64,000 bases of DNA from contig NC_052135.2 of NCBI RefSeq assembly GCF_016086655.4, positions 54,113,671 through 54,177,670 on the forward strand. Reading direction: 5' to 3'. Each line of letters begins with the position of its first letter. Position 1 is the stretch's first letter. Shown here piece by piece: positions 10,641 to 23,356 of the stretch. Under the pieces are notes generated by a model that had not been told where the DNA came from, did not search any database, and saw nothing but the letters and a program-made list of their open reading frames with translations. Origin of the DNA: Lepeophtheirus salmonis (taxonomy: Eukaryota; Arthropoda; Copepoda; Siphonostomatoida; Caligidae). A program made the position numbers and the translations under genes.

Positions 10641-13600
10641 AGAAGTAACCTATGCTTTTTGGATTTTACTTTTCTTTATTTAGTTTCCTCTATGTATGTT
10701 TATGTACATGTTTTTTTTAAATAGAACAGATCTTCCATCCTTATAAATGATTTATGAATTATGATGATTGCGGACATAAATCCTTACTTTGATATTAGAC
10801 AATGCTTGAACATACGAAGATCTTTGAGAACAAAGTAGGTTTGGTTATAAACCCTGCAGGAGGGAAGAATTCATTTGGTTCCTTAGGGATTATAGTATTT
10901 ATGGAGACAAACGATTAAGTTATCCCTCTTTAATTGGACAGTACATTACGGCTAAATTAATAATAGAAGAATCACTCATTGTATTTATATATACAAATAT
11001 ATTACATCATTATAAATTCTATCCTGGACAAAAAAAAAGCAGAAAATTCCACATTAATTTTTTTCCTTCATAAAATATAAACACCCCAATTGACATATTT
11101 TAGTTAATTATGGGTACTCAAATTTATGGGATATATTAAGATACTCAAAATATGTCCTTTATAGTGAATAGCTATCATTTTATTCATCGTGAATCCGATC
11201 AGTAGCGCCAAAATATATTTAAAAGTAGGAGGATGAATTATTTAAGGATGACATCATAGTCACACAACCTTAAATTGTTATTCCAGACAAGGACTATTAA
11301 ATTCAAAAAACTATGGGTAATCATTGAAAATTAATTTTTTTGAAAGAAATATATTAAAAATTAAATTAAATTTAATTAATATAAATTCAAATATTAACTT
11401 TTCTTTTAAAAGGCAAAAATTTCTTAATTATTATATATATTAATTTAATTTATGAGCCACAATATGGTCCCGATATGGGCCTGGTTTATAATAAAATCGA
11501 TTAATTTCTAATTTGTTCATTGTATCGATGATTTTTTGCTAATTTAAGTGCAAATTGCTATGCTTCCAAAGGTTGTAGAAGTTTAGCCCGTCAACACAAA
11601 AGCAAACTGGAATTACTTTTCTCAAATTTGTCTTTGAATTTCATTTGTTCGGTTTCATCCTTTGCATTTAAATAAGCAAAAACTTATCAACACGATGAAA
11701 AAATTAGAAATTGTTAGATTTGATTTAATAAAGGCCATGTTGGGAACAATATAAGTCTATTAAATTAAAGAAAAATTAAAATTGTTAGTCAATATTATTG
11801 GGTATCTTAACACATGCTATAAATTTGAATATAGACCCTTTAATAGACCAAATATGGCTCTAAAATATTGGTCTTTATTTATAAGTGCATAATTTAATCA
11901 AAATATATTAGAGTTATTTTTGATCAATGTGATTTTTATGATATTTCATTACCACCGTTAGAATTTTTGGGCAATTTTTTTAGCCAAAAGGAGCAAAAAA
12001 AAAAAGAGAGCTAAAATACATAAAAATAATCACCCATATATCAAAATTATACAATTTATGTTTAAAGAAAAATACAATATTATAAGGATGATTTAAAGAA
12101 ATTAGTGTTGTTTATATTAAAAATAATTTAGCAATAAATTTTGCTATTTTATATCAACAAATCAAGATTTTAGAAAGATTTTCTTGTGTTAATTTTTGCC
12201 TACGATCAGTATTGGTAAATTTAAACATATTAAAAGACGTCCACATTAGTAGTTGAAGAAAATTGGAAGTTGGCGAGGTCTTCAGGAGTCATGGTAAATG
12301 GGAGGCATCTCTTCATCACCACCACTAATATTACATCCAACCTTTTGCTTAAACGGAAGATCAGGATTTGGCAATTTGGTGCAAAAGTATTTCTCATTTA
12401 TTGCGAGATACAATGGGGATTATTCAACAGTAAATTTTGCTCCAAGTTTATCCTTCCTCTAATTAACTGTTGTCGGAATCTGGCTCCTTCACATATCTAA
12501 TCTTGTAATCATAGACCTGATTGCATCATATACATATTTTTACCTCCAAAAAGAGAGCTTAATGAAGGAGGGTATTGGCAAGTAGATTTTCCCTAAAAAT
12601 ATCATCAAAATCTGTTTTCTAATCTAACTAAATTCCAAATTATCTGTATTTATTTCATACCAGTTTAGAAAAATGAGCAATTTTCACCAAAAAAAAAGAG
12701 TGCAAAAGGTCAAAATGAGCAATTTTTGAGCAATTGAATGATCGCTCACAAATTCTAAGTCTACTCATCATAAATGAAGTATTTCCAGCTTCAGTTTGAA
12801 AAAAAATATGCTTCCATACTTTTGTGGACTACCCACATATTTTACATATATGAAAAGGAAGTTACTATATACATTTTACATAGATTGTTTGACATTCTCA
12901 GAAATCCTACATTCATTTACTTCCCAGGGTTGTTGTTTTTTTTTTCCTTCCTTTTAATTTTACTCACTTAATTAATCCTATGGACCAATAAATATAATTA
13001 TAGGATTATCAACTCCATAAAAACATACAAGTATTTAAGAGAGAAGGAGCAATTAAAGAATGATTTCTATCAAATTTATTGCTAATTGATTAGTGGAAGG
13101 TAATCCTTTAATCATAATTCCTGTTAAATTCTATTCAAACGATGTGCTATAATTTTTCAGCAAGGAGTCGACCATTTTATTCCTTAGAATATTACTCTTG
13201 AATAGAGTCATTGATTTAAATGATATATTTTTTTTAAAATAAGTAAACCAAATATTTAACTTATCAACATAAAAATAGGCTGGAACCGTTTTTGTGAAAA
13301 TCGATGAGTTAGTTAAAATAATCGATAGAGATATTATTATATATTGATGTAGTTCATACTTGTAGATATTATATTGTTACTATATGTACCAATATTATAT
13401 ATATATATATCATACAAGATGATTGTGTAAAGGAATAATAAAGTGTATAGTTTTAAGCTTAGAACTCTTTACTTTAGATATTATATATGTTGTGTACAAG
13501 TTGGGATGCCTGTACAAGTTGCAACTTGTTAAGTCGCGAACAATTATCTGTTATTAAATGAAGAATAAATAGTCTCCCAGTTGGGAATAATTGGCTATCT

Positions 13601-14499
13601 ACAAACTGAGTTTGGACCTCTTTTCTCTCTCTTTTTCTCCTTAAGAGATTCATTAAAGATTGCTATTATATCAAGATAAGAGAATGCTGTAAGTCGTTCA
13701 AGAGCGAGATTCAAAAAGATATGAAGGTACGTTGTATTTTGTTTATCCCTCAGAGGTTTTAACCTTCTTAGCTGATGAATGATGATATTATAAGGATTTC
13801 CTGGATTCATTAAAGTTCAACTTCTAATATTTAAAGATGGTGGTTTTTAAACTGTGGTAAATCAATTCCCTTTGGCGGTATGTAGAGGAACGTCATCATT
13901 AAAGATGGGCAAATTGTTGAAATATTCGTGAGCATTCTTTTTTTTTTCAAGTATAAATAGGTAACGAGTTTTATTTCGATCCTCATTGACGATCAAGGAC
14001 CACGGTTCAGTCCAGTTCCACTTGTCAGTTAAAATTAAAATTAATCCGTCATGACGTTATTTAGGATGTTTTTCCTTTTTTAATTTTCCGTTAAATAATA
14101 AATAAATTATATAACTAAGTAAAAATATACTAATAGTTTGGGATAAACGTAATTTCGCATTTTTTCACTACTTATTTTCACTTCAAGTAGTATTTTTTTT
14201 AAGTAAAACTGTTGCAGTATCGATCCACAGATCCCTTCACTAGATTATCAAATTGCTTGCAATGAAATTGTATCAGAATTAAATCCTTAATGATCAAATT
14301 GCTTGGAATAAATTGTTCAATAATCAAATTATCCCAGATTACTTGGGTATTTTGCACATTACCCGTAACATATATATGATAAAAATATAATAAGGCTTCA
14401 GAAACTTTTTGGGGCACTGGCGTTGGCCCTGATCTGAATATAGACATATCAAGTGTATCATTATGTTATGAACTAACACAAAAACAGTCATTATAATTT
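10641..14499. other. AT-rich spacer with repeat fragments
   Basis: No convincing gene. Recognisable pieces are: a partial family E copy at 11460-11660; family J at 13485-13540 (two 'gtacaagtt' motifs); family K at 13550-13665, matching 36125-36245 ('cccagttgggaataattgg'); and an F1/F2-like fragment at about 13960-14080. An island at 12240-12600 is slightly less AT-rich and holds short open frames on both strands, but none resembles a known protein. Confidence 0.5.
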
Positions 14500-14960
14500 T
14501 TTATAAATCATATACACAATCCAATATATGTGTTGTGTCAATATAAAATCAATCTGGAACAAAAATCAAGAACAAGAGAAAATCCAAATTTATATTTTAC
14601 TTCATATATACCTACAGCTTAATATTTCATAGACACATTTGAGTCAATTATGTCCTTATTATTCAAATTTATTGAATAATTTGCAATACTCAAACATGTT
14701 CAGTATATTGTAGAACCTTCATTTGATTTATGAGACTGAATTTTGCCCATATATGACCCCTTTTAACCATAAAACATATCAGTTTCTTATCATTTAATTA
14801 ATGTGACGATGCAATTTGCAAAGGCGCCTCCAAAGGATAAATCCGAATAATTGGTTGACAGAAAATGTCAATAATTAATTTGTATTAGAATTCAAATATA
14901 ATTCACATTCAATTTTCAGAAATATCGTTCGTGCTTGCTCTTGTACTGATGAGCTACAAA
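14500..14960 (+). repeat. Dispersed repeat, family E (copy 2)
   Basis: Near full-length family member. Blocks 'atagacacatttgagtcaat', 'tagaaccttcatttgattta' and 'tgcttgctcttgtactgat' appear in the same order as in the copies at 1255-1700 and 37900-38330. It is non-coding. Confidence 0.6.
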
Positions 14961-15244
14961 TAGATAAATAATGAAGCGGAACTCAAGAAGCAACTGTGAG
15001 TTTTATGTACTCCTCATGATGATGAAAAAACTAGTACCCTATGCATGTACATTAGATTGGTCCTTCAATGGGGGTTTTCGAAATGTTGGGGAAACTTACT
15101 AGTAAAATGTTTCTTTTAGTAAAAAATGAAGAAATATAACGTTTGAGTGGCATTGATTAAGGTTTAGAGGTCGCACAGGGGTCTTGAAGTAATTAATTTT
15201 ACTTATGAAAAAAATAAATGTAGTTACTAATTTAAAAAATAGTC

Positions 15245-16345
15245 CTTATAGATCAAAAAATATCATTTTTGTTGCTATATTTATTTTAGCAGAGGTATCA
15301 ATCTTTCAAAAGTGTTTGTAAATTTATCCTCTAATATGATTGTTTCTTCTAAACAAATGAGAAATAAAGTATTTACGTATCGCGTGTAGCGCGCACTTTT
15401 TTGTTCTTTGTGTTTTACATTTTTAAAGGCGTTTAGTGAAAAAGTGTATGTTTTCTGAGTACAGTCATATTTATATTCAAATGGATAGTAGTACTTCTTC
15501 TCCATTACTGTAACACATAATATAACATAACTACAATGGGACTTGGTAGAATACAAATACATCCTTATCAAATCTACATAAAGACACCCATTTGAGCTTT
15601 GTATCTCAATTTTTTCGAAAGTTATGGTCAACAGTGTATTTTTAACATTGTTTCCAACACTGACATTTCAAAAAATTTAATGGCCTCGTTCTATGACCAT
15701 ATTTAATCTTTGTAAGAAGTTAGGTCAAAACCAATCTGTAACTTTTGCCGTAATCCTGTTGATCAACAAAAAAGCTAACAAACGAAAGTGGCAAAAACAT
15801 AACTACAACTTCAATTTGTAATTTTATATTTTAAATTTATTTTTTAGCTGAATTAACGATCTTTCAAAAGTATTGAAATAGCTATCTCTTAAAATGGTTA
15901 TTTCTTGTTAAAAAATAACAAATAAACAAATCTATGTACAGCGTATATAGAGCACTTTTTGTTCCTTTTGTAAAACATTTTTAAAGACGTTTTTCAAAGT
16001 GAAAAAGTCCATATATTTTTGTCAAATGTATATTTGTACTTTTTTTTAAATTATTCGTATAACACATAGTATATGGATAATTTTTGGTGACAAAAAGAGA
16101 TGAAATATACAATTATAGGTTTTTAAAGTAGCATCTCTGATTTTCTTGGGCGTAATTCAACAACAATATCTACAATTTAGCCGTATCAGAATAATGTACT
16201 ATACTAAGCAGATGCCATGATGGATATACTTAATAAGGAATGGGACTTTTTCACTTTGAAAAACACATTTTACAGGAAAGTTTAAATATTTTTTGCTATA
16301 CGAAAAGAACAAATAAAGTGCAAATACGCACTACAAATATATTTT
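15245..16345. repeat. Locally reiterated module: two direct and one inverted copy
   Basis: A block with 'atctttcaaaagt', then 'gcgcacttttttgttctttg' and 'acatttttaaaggcgttt', occupies 15245-15480. It recurs at 15820-16060 as 'gagcactttttgttcctttt' plus 'acatttttaaagacgttttt'. It recurs inverted at about 16220-16345. A 116-codon minus-strand frame spanning part of the first copy has no protein-like features and is not called. A fragment of the same module is at about 21900-21960. Local duplication of a transposable element is the likely explanation. Confidence 0.55.
15530..15815 (+). repeat. Dispersed repeat, family I (copy 1)
   Basis: Blocks 'gggacttggtagaa', 'tttaatggcctc', 'aatctgtaacttttgc' and 'aaaaacataac' match copies at 23960-24190 and 57150-57815. 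The 3' part resembles a short repeat common in marine invertebrates, ending in a 'ttcaacttcgttggcgg'-like tail. That comparison is from memory and is unchecked. It is non-coding. Confidence 0.55.
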
Positions 16346-16429
16346 CTTTTTCTTTACACAAGGATGTATGTCCATCTGTAGCCCATCTTCCCAAAATTAA
16401 GGAATGTTTGCTGGTTACTAGAAAATTAA

Positions 16430-16740
16430 TAAAAAATTTTGAAAAAATAAATTAAATTTTTTGTGAACAGATTTGTGAATTTTTTTTTTTTTTCTAAATT
16501 TTTTTACAAAAAATTTAATTTTTTGCAAATAGCCGAGAATTTTTGAATTTTTTTTCCAAAAAAATTCATATTTCAATTTTTTATCCAAAAATTTAACATG
16601 TATTTGTTTGTTTTTTTGAAAAATATTTAATTTTTTTTAATAGCAGTGAATTTTTGAAATGTTTTTCAAAAAAAAGATGTAATATTTGTACTTCAATTTT
16701 TTTTTTTCCAATAAATTATATGATAACTTTTGAAAAAAAA
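16430..16740. mobile_element. T-rich repeat core, family T without clear ends
   Basis: Reiterated 'aatttttgaaattttttttcc'-like units of about 30 bp, the same interior texture as the T elements with defined CAGGGGCG ends (for example 54690-55349). No terminal repeat was found, so this may be a truncated copy. Confidence 0.5.
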
Positions 16741-17194
16741 AGTTGATAATCTTGAACAGGTAAAAATAACACATTGCTTCATTTTCACTTATATATATAA
16801 TTTTGTAGATAATAATTCAATTTTTTATCCATGAAATTGCAGAATTTACAACTTCAAAGGGTGAACATAAAAAAACAATTTTAAGAACCAGTCTAACGTG
16901 CTTGAAAAACATAAATTACTGAGTGTTAAAGGGTTATAAAGGTATCTTCATACATAATAGTAACAAGGTCAGAATACTGAGCCAAGATTAATATTCAACC
17001 ATGGAAAAAGAATAAAAAAAAAAGAAAAACAAATGATACTCCAAATCACGAATCATCCCAATTTGAAGGTTGAGTCTGGGATATACTTATAAAGAGAGTT
17101 AAACAATAAAGATGCGCGCGCAAGTTCCCCCTTGACTTAAATACACTTACAACCATAGTTGAAAATTATACTATTCAGGGGTATGTTAAAATAA

Positions 17195-17430
17195 AAGAAA
17201 CCAAAGGTTAAGATGGTCACCCTGATAATTTGAGGAATGTTTGGGCGGAGAGCAGCTTAGCTGTCATGACGTTTAAGCAGCTATTATATAAAAGAAATAA
17301 ACGCAAAACTTCACTCCGTATCTAGCAATCACATAAGCAAGAATGACTTCAATGTCGACCCCCGAATATATTCTGAGTCCAACAAGGATTTACACATATA
17401 ACTCCTCACCAGTTAAACTTTGAATTAGCT
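17195..17430 (+). repeat. Dispersed repeat, family G (copy 2)
   Basis: Well-preserved copy: 'ggtcaccctgataatttg', 'agagcagcttagctgtcatg', 'gagtccaacaaggattta' and 'aactcctcacc' in family order. Confidence 0.65.
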
Positions 17431-18703
17431 ATCGAAATGGATTGGACAAATACTCAAAAATGTCTCCCAGAAGTTGCTGTTAAATGGATGTACAGCAAGA
17501 GTTATTCCGTAAATATCTTCAAGTTGAAGGTATCATCAAGTTCACTTTAAAATTTATGTATAAAGAACATGTATGCCCCAAAGATGCCTTAGATTTTGTC
17601 AAGTGTAAAATGATGGAGAACAAGATCATTTCAGAATGATAAAGGAATTAAAAGAAACAATTCCTTTCCTATAAGAAAATTTAGACAAATTGACTTAGAT
17701 TCAGATTTTGCTTTGACAAATAATTATTTATGTACTCATCAAAGTTGTAGTTTTTTTATATCAAATATTTGTATTTTGCTGAAAATTGTTTGAATATTAT
17801 ATCATTATAAGAATATATTTGATATCAATCTGTATTTTTTAATAACATTCTATATAAATTTTCTATTTTATGTGACGACCTTAAACATAAATTCACGTTG
17901 AAAAGCGTCAAATAAGTAAGGAGATCATGTTAATTTGTAACATGAATTAAACTATCATTGACTATAAACTGTCATATAAATGGTCTAATTATAAACTTTG
18001 TCTCATTTGATTTGAAAAAAAAAAATATATATTCGTGGTTCTATATCCTAAGTATACGTTCTCTTATCAATAATGAAAAAATATTGAGAACAGCTTTAGA
18101 GAATATATTCAGGTAGCATCTAAAAAGCCGTAACCTCTTTCATTATAGTATTATTTACATCTAAACCTTTAACTCCCCAACTAATCTTATGAGCTACTCT
18201 CCGTCAATCATGAGCAAAAATACTCATGGTTACACCTTATACTGAGATGTTATCTACTCAAGAAAAATGATACGAGTTACAGTTTTAGAAAATTAATTAA
18301 ATCACTTTTGATGTTACAAAAAATAATAATAATAAAAAAACGCACGGTAAAAATGGGATAGGATTTACAACCTTAGGCATCAATATTCCACGTTTGTATC
18401 GAAATAAAGTCCTTAAGTTCTGCGAATAATATATTAATCGAATTATAAGTCGAGCATAAAATATAAGTGTATATAAAGTGATAAACATGAAGCAACCAGA
18501 TAAGATACCGTCAAGCTATGATGATATAAATTTAATTATCACTTATTTTTTATGAAATCCTAAGCAACAATTTAATTTCACTATTTAACTGACATAACTT
18601 TACATATGTGATACATTCAGTATGCATTTTCTGTTTTGTAATATTACATGTACATTTCTGTAAAGAGACATTTAAAGTTTTAAATGCCCAATAGTAAATC
18701 ATA
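17431..18703. other. Spacer, no gene seen
   Basis: AT-rich, with no recognisable protein, RNA or repeat end. The minus-strand 63-codon frame at 18297-18488 is hydrophobic low-complexity sequence and is treated as chance. Confidence 0.5.
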
Positions 18704-19103
18704 TACACATGGGTTGAAAAGTCCAGGGCTTAACAAAGAAAATACGGTTTGTTTTTTTTTTGTTGAAATTTTTTATTTTTTTATATACTGTTATTATTAT
18801 TTGTTTTGTGCAGTGGAGTCCACGTAGCACTTTTCAAACCATGGCTTAGCTTGAACATTTTTTTTCATATCAAAAAGCAGTATAAAATTAAAACAAGAAA
18901 TTATTTTTGATCCATTGTTTTGAAAATAACAAAGTATCTTGGTCACACATTACAGAATAACTCACAAACTAAAGAAAACAGATAATCTTGAAATTTTTAC
19001 AGCTATCCTTTGAAGGTTGGTACTTAGTGAAAATGAGGTGAATTTAAAAAAAATATTACGCTCTCAATTTGTGAAGCTCAAGACTTTTCAGGCCATGTGT
19101 TAT
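18704..19103. mobile_element. mariner-type MITE, family F (copy 1)
   Basis: The left end 'cacatgggttgaaaagtcc' and right end 'gacttttcaggccatgtgt' are inverted repeats flanked by TATA on both sides, as expected for a TA-target mariner insertion. The 400-bp interior has no transposase. A second, longer copy lies at 35200-35697 with aligned interior blocks ('cacttttcaa', 'aaataacaaa', 'taactcac.aactaaag'). Confidence 0.85.
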
Positions 19104-19111
19104 AATATGAA

Positions 19112-19370
19112 TACTACCCTTGTGTTGGTCCTAATTCAGGACTAAAATTCGCAGTAAAGTCCTGTTTAGTCTAAATCTGATCCAGTTGATTCATGTACAT
19201 CAGTCCTAAAACTTATAAGGTTCAATCCTTGATGACGTCACTCTACTTTATTTCTTCTTTTTTTAATTAGTCCTGAAGACCGACAGTTCTAAGAACTGAT
19301 TTCAAGGACTGATAGTAACCGTTCTAAGACTAGACAGAACCAAATAAATAGGCTCAACACATCACTAGTA
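19112..19370 (+). mobile_element. F1 MITE, about 255 bp (copy 2)
   Basis: The ends 'tgtgttggtcctaatt' and the complement of 'gatgtgttgagcctattta' are imperfect inverted repeats. The interior 'cttgatgacgtcactctact' matches copies at 54201-54444 and 3142-3401. It begins about 8 bp after the family F element and ends a few bases before a T element. Confidence 0.8.
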
Positions 19371-19373
19371 ATA

Positions 19374-19833
19374 CCAGGGGCATCCGAAAACAGCCTTGAT
19401 TTTTTAAATCTATTAATTATTTTTTTTCAAAAAACTTTAAAAATCTATAGCTATTCACAGAAAATAACATTTTGTGGAAAAATATTTCAAAAATTAAATT
19501 ACAAATATTAAATTTTTCAAAAAAGACTTCATCAATTAAATTTATTAATTTTTAAAAAATTCACACAAAATTAAATTATGGGACATAAAATCTAAAATCT
19601 AGAGCAAAAAGAAAAAAAAAAATTGTAAAAAACTTTAAAAAATCCTGTATTATTCACGCCAAATTCAATTTTTAGGGGAAAAAAATTCAAATTCAAATAT
19701 TAAATTTATGGGGAAAAAATTCAATAATTCATAGCTATTCATAAATGTTAAATTTTTTGGAAAAAACTCATATATTTTTTTTGTAGAAAAAAAGCAAAAA
19801 ATTTCCTAATTTTCCACATGTAGGTGCCTCTGA
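19374..19833. mobile_element. T-rich MITE with CAGGGGC ends (family T)
   Basis: It opens 'caggggcatccgaaaa' and closes 'taggtgcctctgaa', a degenerate inverted pair of the family end CAGGGGCGTCCGCAGG. The interior is reiterated 'aaaaattcaaatattaaattt' units. CAGGGGCG ends are reminiscent of hAT elements, but no 8-bp target duplication could be confirmed. Confidence 0.65.
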
Positions 19834-21180
19834 ATACCCTAAATCACATTCATGCTTGAGAAAATCCTCAAATTCTTGTTGTGTCGACAGTTTGCATTAT
19901 AGATACACAAAAAAATATGAAATACTCAACCAAAAGGTATTTTTTTGCATTTGATGATTCAAACATATTTTTTCTGTACTTTATAATAATAAATAATTGT
20001 CGAAAACCCCATATTTGATGAGTTTTGAAGCCTTTTCTGGAAAAAAAAATCTAATATTTACAACACATAATATTTATATTACTTTCTATCGAGGAAAAAT
20101 CATACTCTTTTTGTGATATTTGAGGTTGAGTAATTGAAGTATTCTACAGGGACTTTGTTTATAAAAAGGAATGACGTCATATCTTTATAAATTTTCATAA
20201 ACTACTGCTAGCTAGGACATGATGATGAAGGAGCTAAATAGTGATGGAATGAAAAAAGTGATTAACCAGTCAACCAGCCAAGTCGACTCGTTGGAGTGAT
20301 AACTGATGATATTTCCCCTGTAGTATTAAAGGCTTTACTACGTAGTATAATTAAATGGATAGGTATAAGTGAATTTATATTATTTAAATTTGATTCACTG
20401 AACAATGTCAAAAGGATTCCATTAGTCAGGGAACAATAACATATTTCTTCCCTCTTTGTTTCCTTTTAAATATTTTGTACATAGGGAGACTAAATGTCAA
20501 GGAGTCATTTGAATTCTTTTTATCAGCTTGCGTACCAAACTCCGTAAAAACTAAATCCAAAGAATGATAATAAAAAGACCATATAATTGATCTACAATAA
20601 TCATACCAAAAAAATACATATCTGTTTATACAGTATGTGTCAACATTGTTCGAATACTTTTTGTAGCCACAATCACTCTTATATTCTTTGATTTATTTAC
20701 AATATAAAATTTGGAGATGTTTTGTTGACTCAAAAATTTTAATAATTTGTTTAAATTATTATTCTATGTTAATAAACATACTACAAAGCTACAAAGGAAA
20801 GTCTACGTAGAGATTATTTACTATTTATTTTTTTAATTTGATGTATAATGTGGACTGTGTAAGAAATTTCAGGAGAACCAAGTACATCGTCAGAAATCCA
20901 AGGATGTGCCCACATGAGTTAGATATATCGGAAACTCAAAGAATCCTCAATCAAGTTGGGAGTAATTGATAGTTATAATTGATGGAAAGGTGTCTAAGTT
21001 AATGGCAAAATAGATAGTGTTTTGGGCCAAAATGTTTTTTCTGTTCTCAACTGCTACTACGGGGCTTGGATTTGGGTACAGACTCAATATAGGCCTTCAT
21101 GCCTACAACCACAAACCTCTAGATCTCTTTGAAGGAGCACTGGTCCTAATGTCACCTCAACCATAAATTTAGTTTGATAA
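19834..21180. other. Spacer, no gene seen
   Basis: AT-rich; no protein-like frame or repeat boundary recognised. Confidence 0.5.
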
Positions 21181-21199
21181 AGGTTTAGGTGAAGTCTGG

Positions 21200-21390
21200 A
21201 GAGATAAGTAACTGCAGAGGGTGGAATTTTTGGATGTTAATTCTGCTGTATATATGTAGGCCGTCAACACAATAGCAAGCATGCAAATGTGGATTATATA
21301 TTTGTACTCTTCGACAAATTATCGTCAATTTCAATAGAAATGTATTTTTATCAACCCTTTGAAAGCGCCGCAAACTGTAGTTAAAGATGT
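21200..21390 (-). repeat. Partial family E repeat, inverted
   Basis: The complement reads 'gcttgctattgtgttgacgg', matching the 3' signature of family E, then diverged interior sequence. The 62-codon minus frame here is part of the repeat and is not called as a gene. Confidence 0.5.
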
Positions 21391-21589
21391 CAAATTTGAT
21401 TGTCCCAATAAAGGAATGAAAAAATGGATATATTTTATTTGAAAGGCCAGTTTGGGTCGAATGTAAGTTGCTTGAATTTAATAAAGATTATAAATGGTTG
21501 TTACAACTCTAGTTTATGTTAACTCATCCGACAAATTTGAATACAAAATATAAAATTGAATCAAATATATCTATACTTATAAATGAATG

Positions 21590-21830
21590 GAGAAGGAACG
21601 TTGTTTATTTATATTCGATTGTAAACAAAACAACAGATAGTGACGCACGCATCTTGTGGCTAAATATGCGCTTCCTCAGCGATAATAGTATTTAATAAAA
21701 ATAACATACCTATATTAGTCACATAGACGCCACTACAAAAATTCTTCTGTGCATGCACCATTTTTAAACAACAAGTTACAGACTGTCAAATCACCTAGCA
21801 AATAATATATCCTTTCCTTGATTTATGCTT
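21590..21830 (+). repeat. Dispersed repeat, family L (copy 1)
   Basis: Blocks 'aaacaacagatagtgacgc' and 'acagactgtcaaatcacct' also occur at 29560-29700 and, in pieces, on both sides of the mariner MITE at 35100-35885 ('cagactgacactgtctcgcag', 'aaactgtcacaccacctt'). It is non-coding. Confidence 0.45.
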
Positions 21831-22043
21831 AAGATTGTTTTATGGTGACGCAACACATATGTGGTTTAATTATTTAAAAAAATAAATATAGTGCAGGCCA
21901 CTTTGTATAAAATGCAGCACTTTTTTAAATAGCGCACTCTTGTTCTCTTTGTTTTATTTCAATGTTCCCCCATTATAACTTATTGTAAACAATTATATAG
22001 AAAAGTGACAAAAAAAGAAATCAAAGTCAACCGAGAAATAAGA

Positions 22044-22780
22044 TGGCCTTAACTAAAAACATGGAGCAACGTAGAGCTGCAATTTTGGAGCTATCTGCAT
22101 GTGGAAAATTACCATACGAGATGTCTAAAGTGCTAGGCTGTTACCCTGAGAAGCAAACCAAAAGCTTAGTCAAAGTCCAGACCAAGGCCCAAAGATTTGT
22201 TTAAGTCAGTTAAAGGCACCTTTGAAGGCGGAAGAGGAAATGTGAACGTCAATTGCAAAGCTCGTAAGTTTAACAGAAGTCAGACCACGATGCACCACTT
22301 GATGGAGCAATTCTAAAATCTTAATGCCTACAAGATAACTCCTCGTTCGCGTTGAAGCCTTAAGATAGAGTAAAGCATGTGACCCGGTGTAAAATCCTCC
22401 TTAACAAGCTTGAAAATTAAGACTATTGGCCTCCTCACAGCTCCACTGTTCTCCCATGGGCTTTGGAATTTATGGGTATCTCAAGGGGAAGCTTTCTGGA
22501 GTCCAATTCACAAAAAAGGCCCAACTGAAAGCCGCCGTCATCACTGCTTGAACCAATTTAGAACCGATCCTTGAAAAGAACTGCTGTACAAAGTCGTACA
22601 CCTTGCTGGAATTGGTCATTACGGCAAAAAAATGGCTATATTGATTGAGAATGTAAATAGGGTGTATTTTGATTGTATTTGAGAATTAAATTTTCCAAAT
22701 TTTCCTAAAATATAACCATTTTTGTGATTTTCAAAATGTATTGCATTTTAGGGGGAGTAGCCTGTATTATAAAAGTTTTA
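22044..22780 (+). pseudogene. maT/Tc1-mariner transposase relic with catalytic core deleted
   Basis: The frame from ATG 22044 begins 'MALTKNMEQRRAAILELSAC', the N-terminal DNA-binding helix region of this transposase group. A 'LNAYKITPRSR' block in a shifted frame (about 22320) follows. The sequence then jumps to the C-terminal region: 'FGIYGYLKGKLSGVQFTKKA' near 22465, cognate of the usual 'WGYLESK' stretch, and 'LELVITAKK' near 22605. The segment that should carry the first two catalytic Asp residues is absent and several stops and frameshifts remain. The 3' terminal sequence probably extends to about 22780. It is one of six maT-like relics in the window; subfamily is uncertain. Confidence 0.8.
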
Positions 22781-23151
22781 ACTGATTTATGTACCTAATA
22801 AAGGTGTCCGAGTGATATTGAGACAGACTGTATCTATATATGTTTATATGGTTCCTGGCACGATCTTGTCTGAAATCTCTCCCACGACATTTGAAAAAGT
22901 ATGAGAAAAAAAAAGAAAAAAGATCTCTGTACAGGATCAAACAGGACAAAAAAAATGATGGAATTAATCCTTCTCTGTAAATCGATTATAACTATTATTT
23001 ATCATTTTGAATGATTTTAACGGCGGTTACAAATGGTGTTACTGGAGACAAAGATGAGCCCTATTGAGATCCTCCTATTCTTCTATCTACAAAAAAAAAA
23101 AAAACGTTTTTATTTTTGCTCTAAAATCCACACAAAGAATCTATTTTTATA

Positions 23152-23173
23152 AATATATATATATATATATATA
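23152..23173. repeat. AT dinucleotide microsatellite
   Basis: Uninterrupted (AT)11, followed by a T-rich run. Confidence 0.9.
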
Positions 23174-23356
23174 GACATTTTTTTTTTTTACAATAAACGC
23201 TAAGCATTAGTGTATTGAGTTACAATAACATCAAATATGAGATTATTTTTGTGTCAAACTCAATAGTGTACATTTGTATAAATAAGTACTAATATATTAT
23301 GTCAGTGTAAAATCACTCAAAAAGTATTAATAATAGAGTGTTTTTAGATACGTCAT

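Noticed and set aside
15281..15631. 116-codon minus-strand open frame
   Set aside because: It lies across a module repeated at 15820-16060 and inverted at 16220-16345, where the frame is not kept. Its composition shows no known domain.
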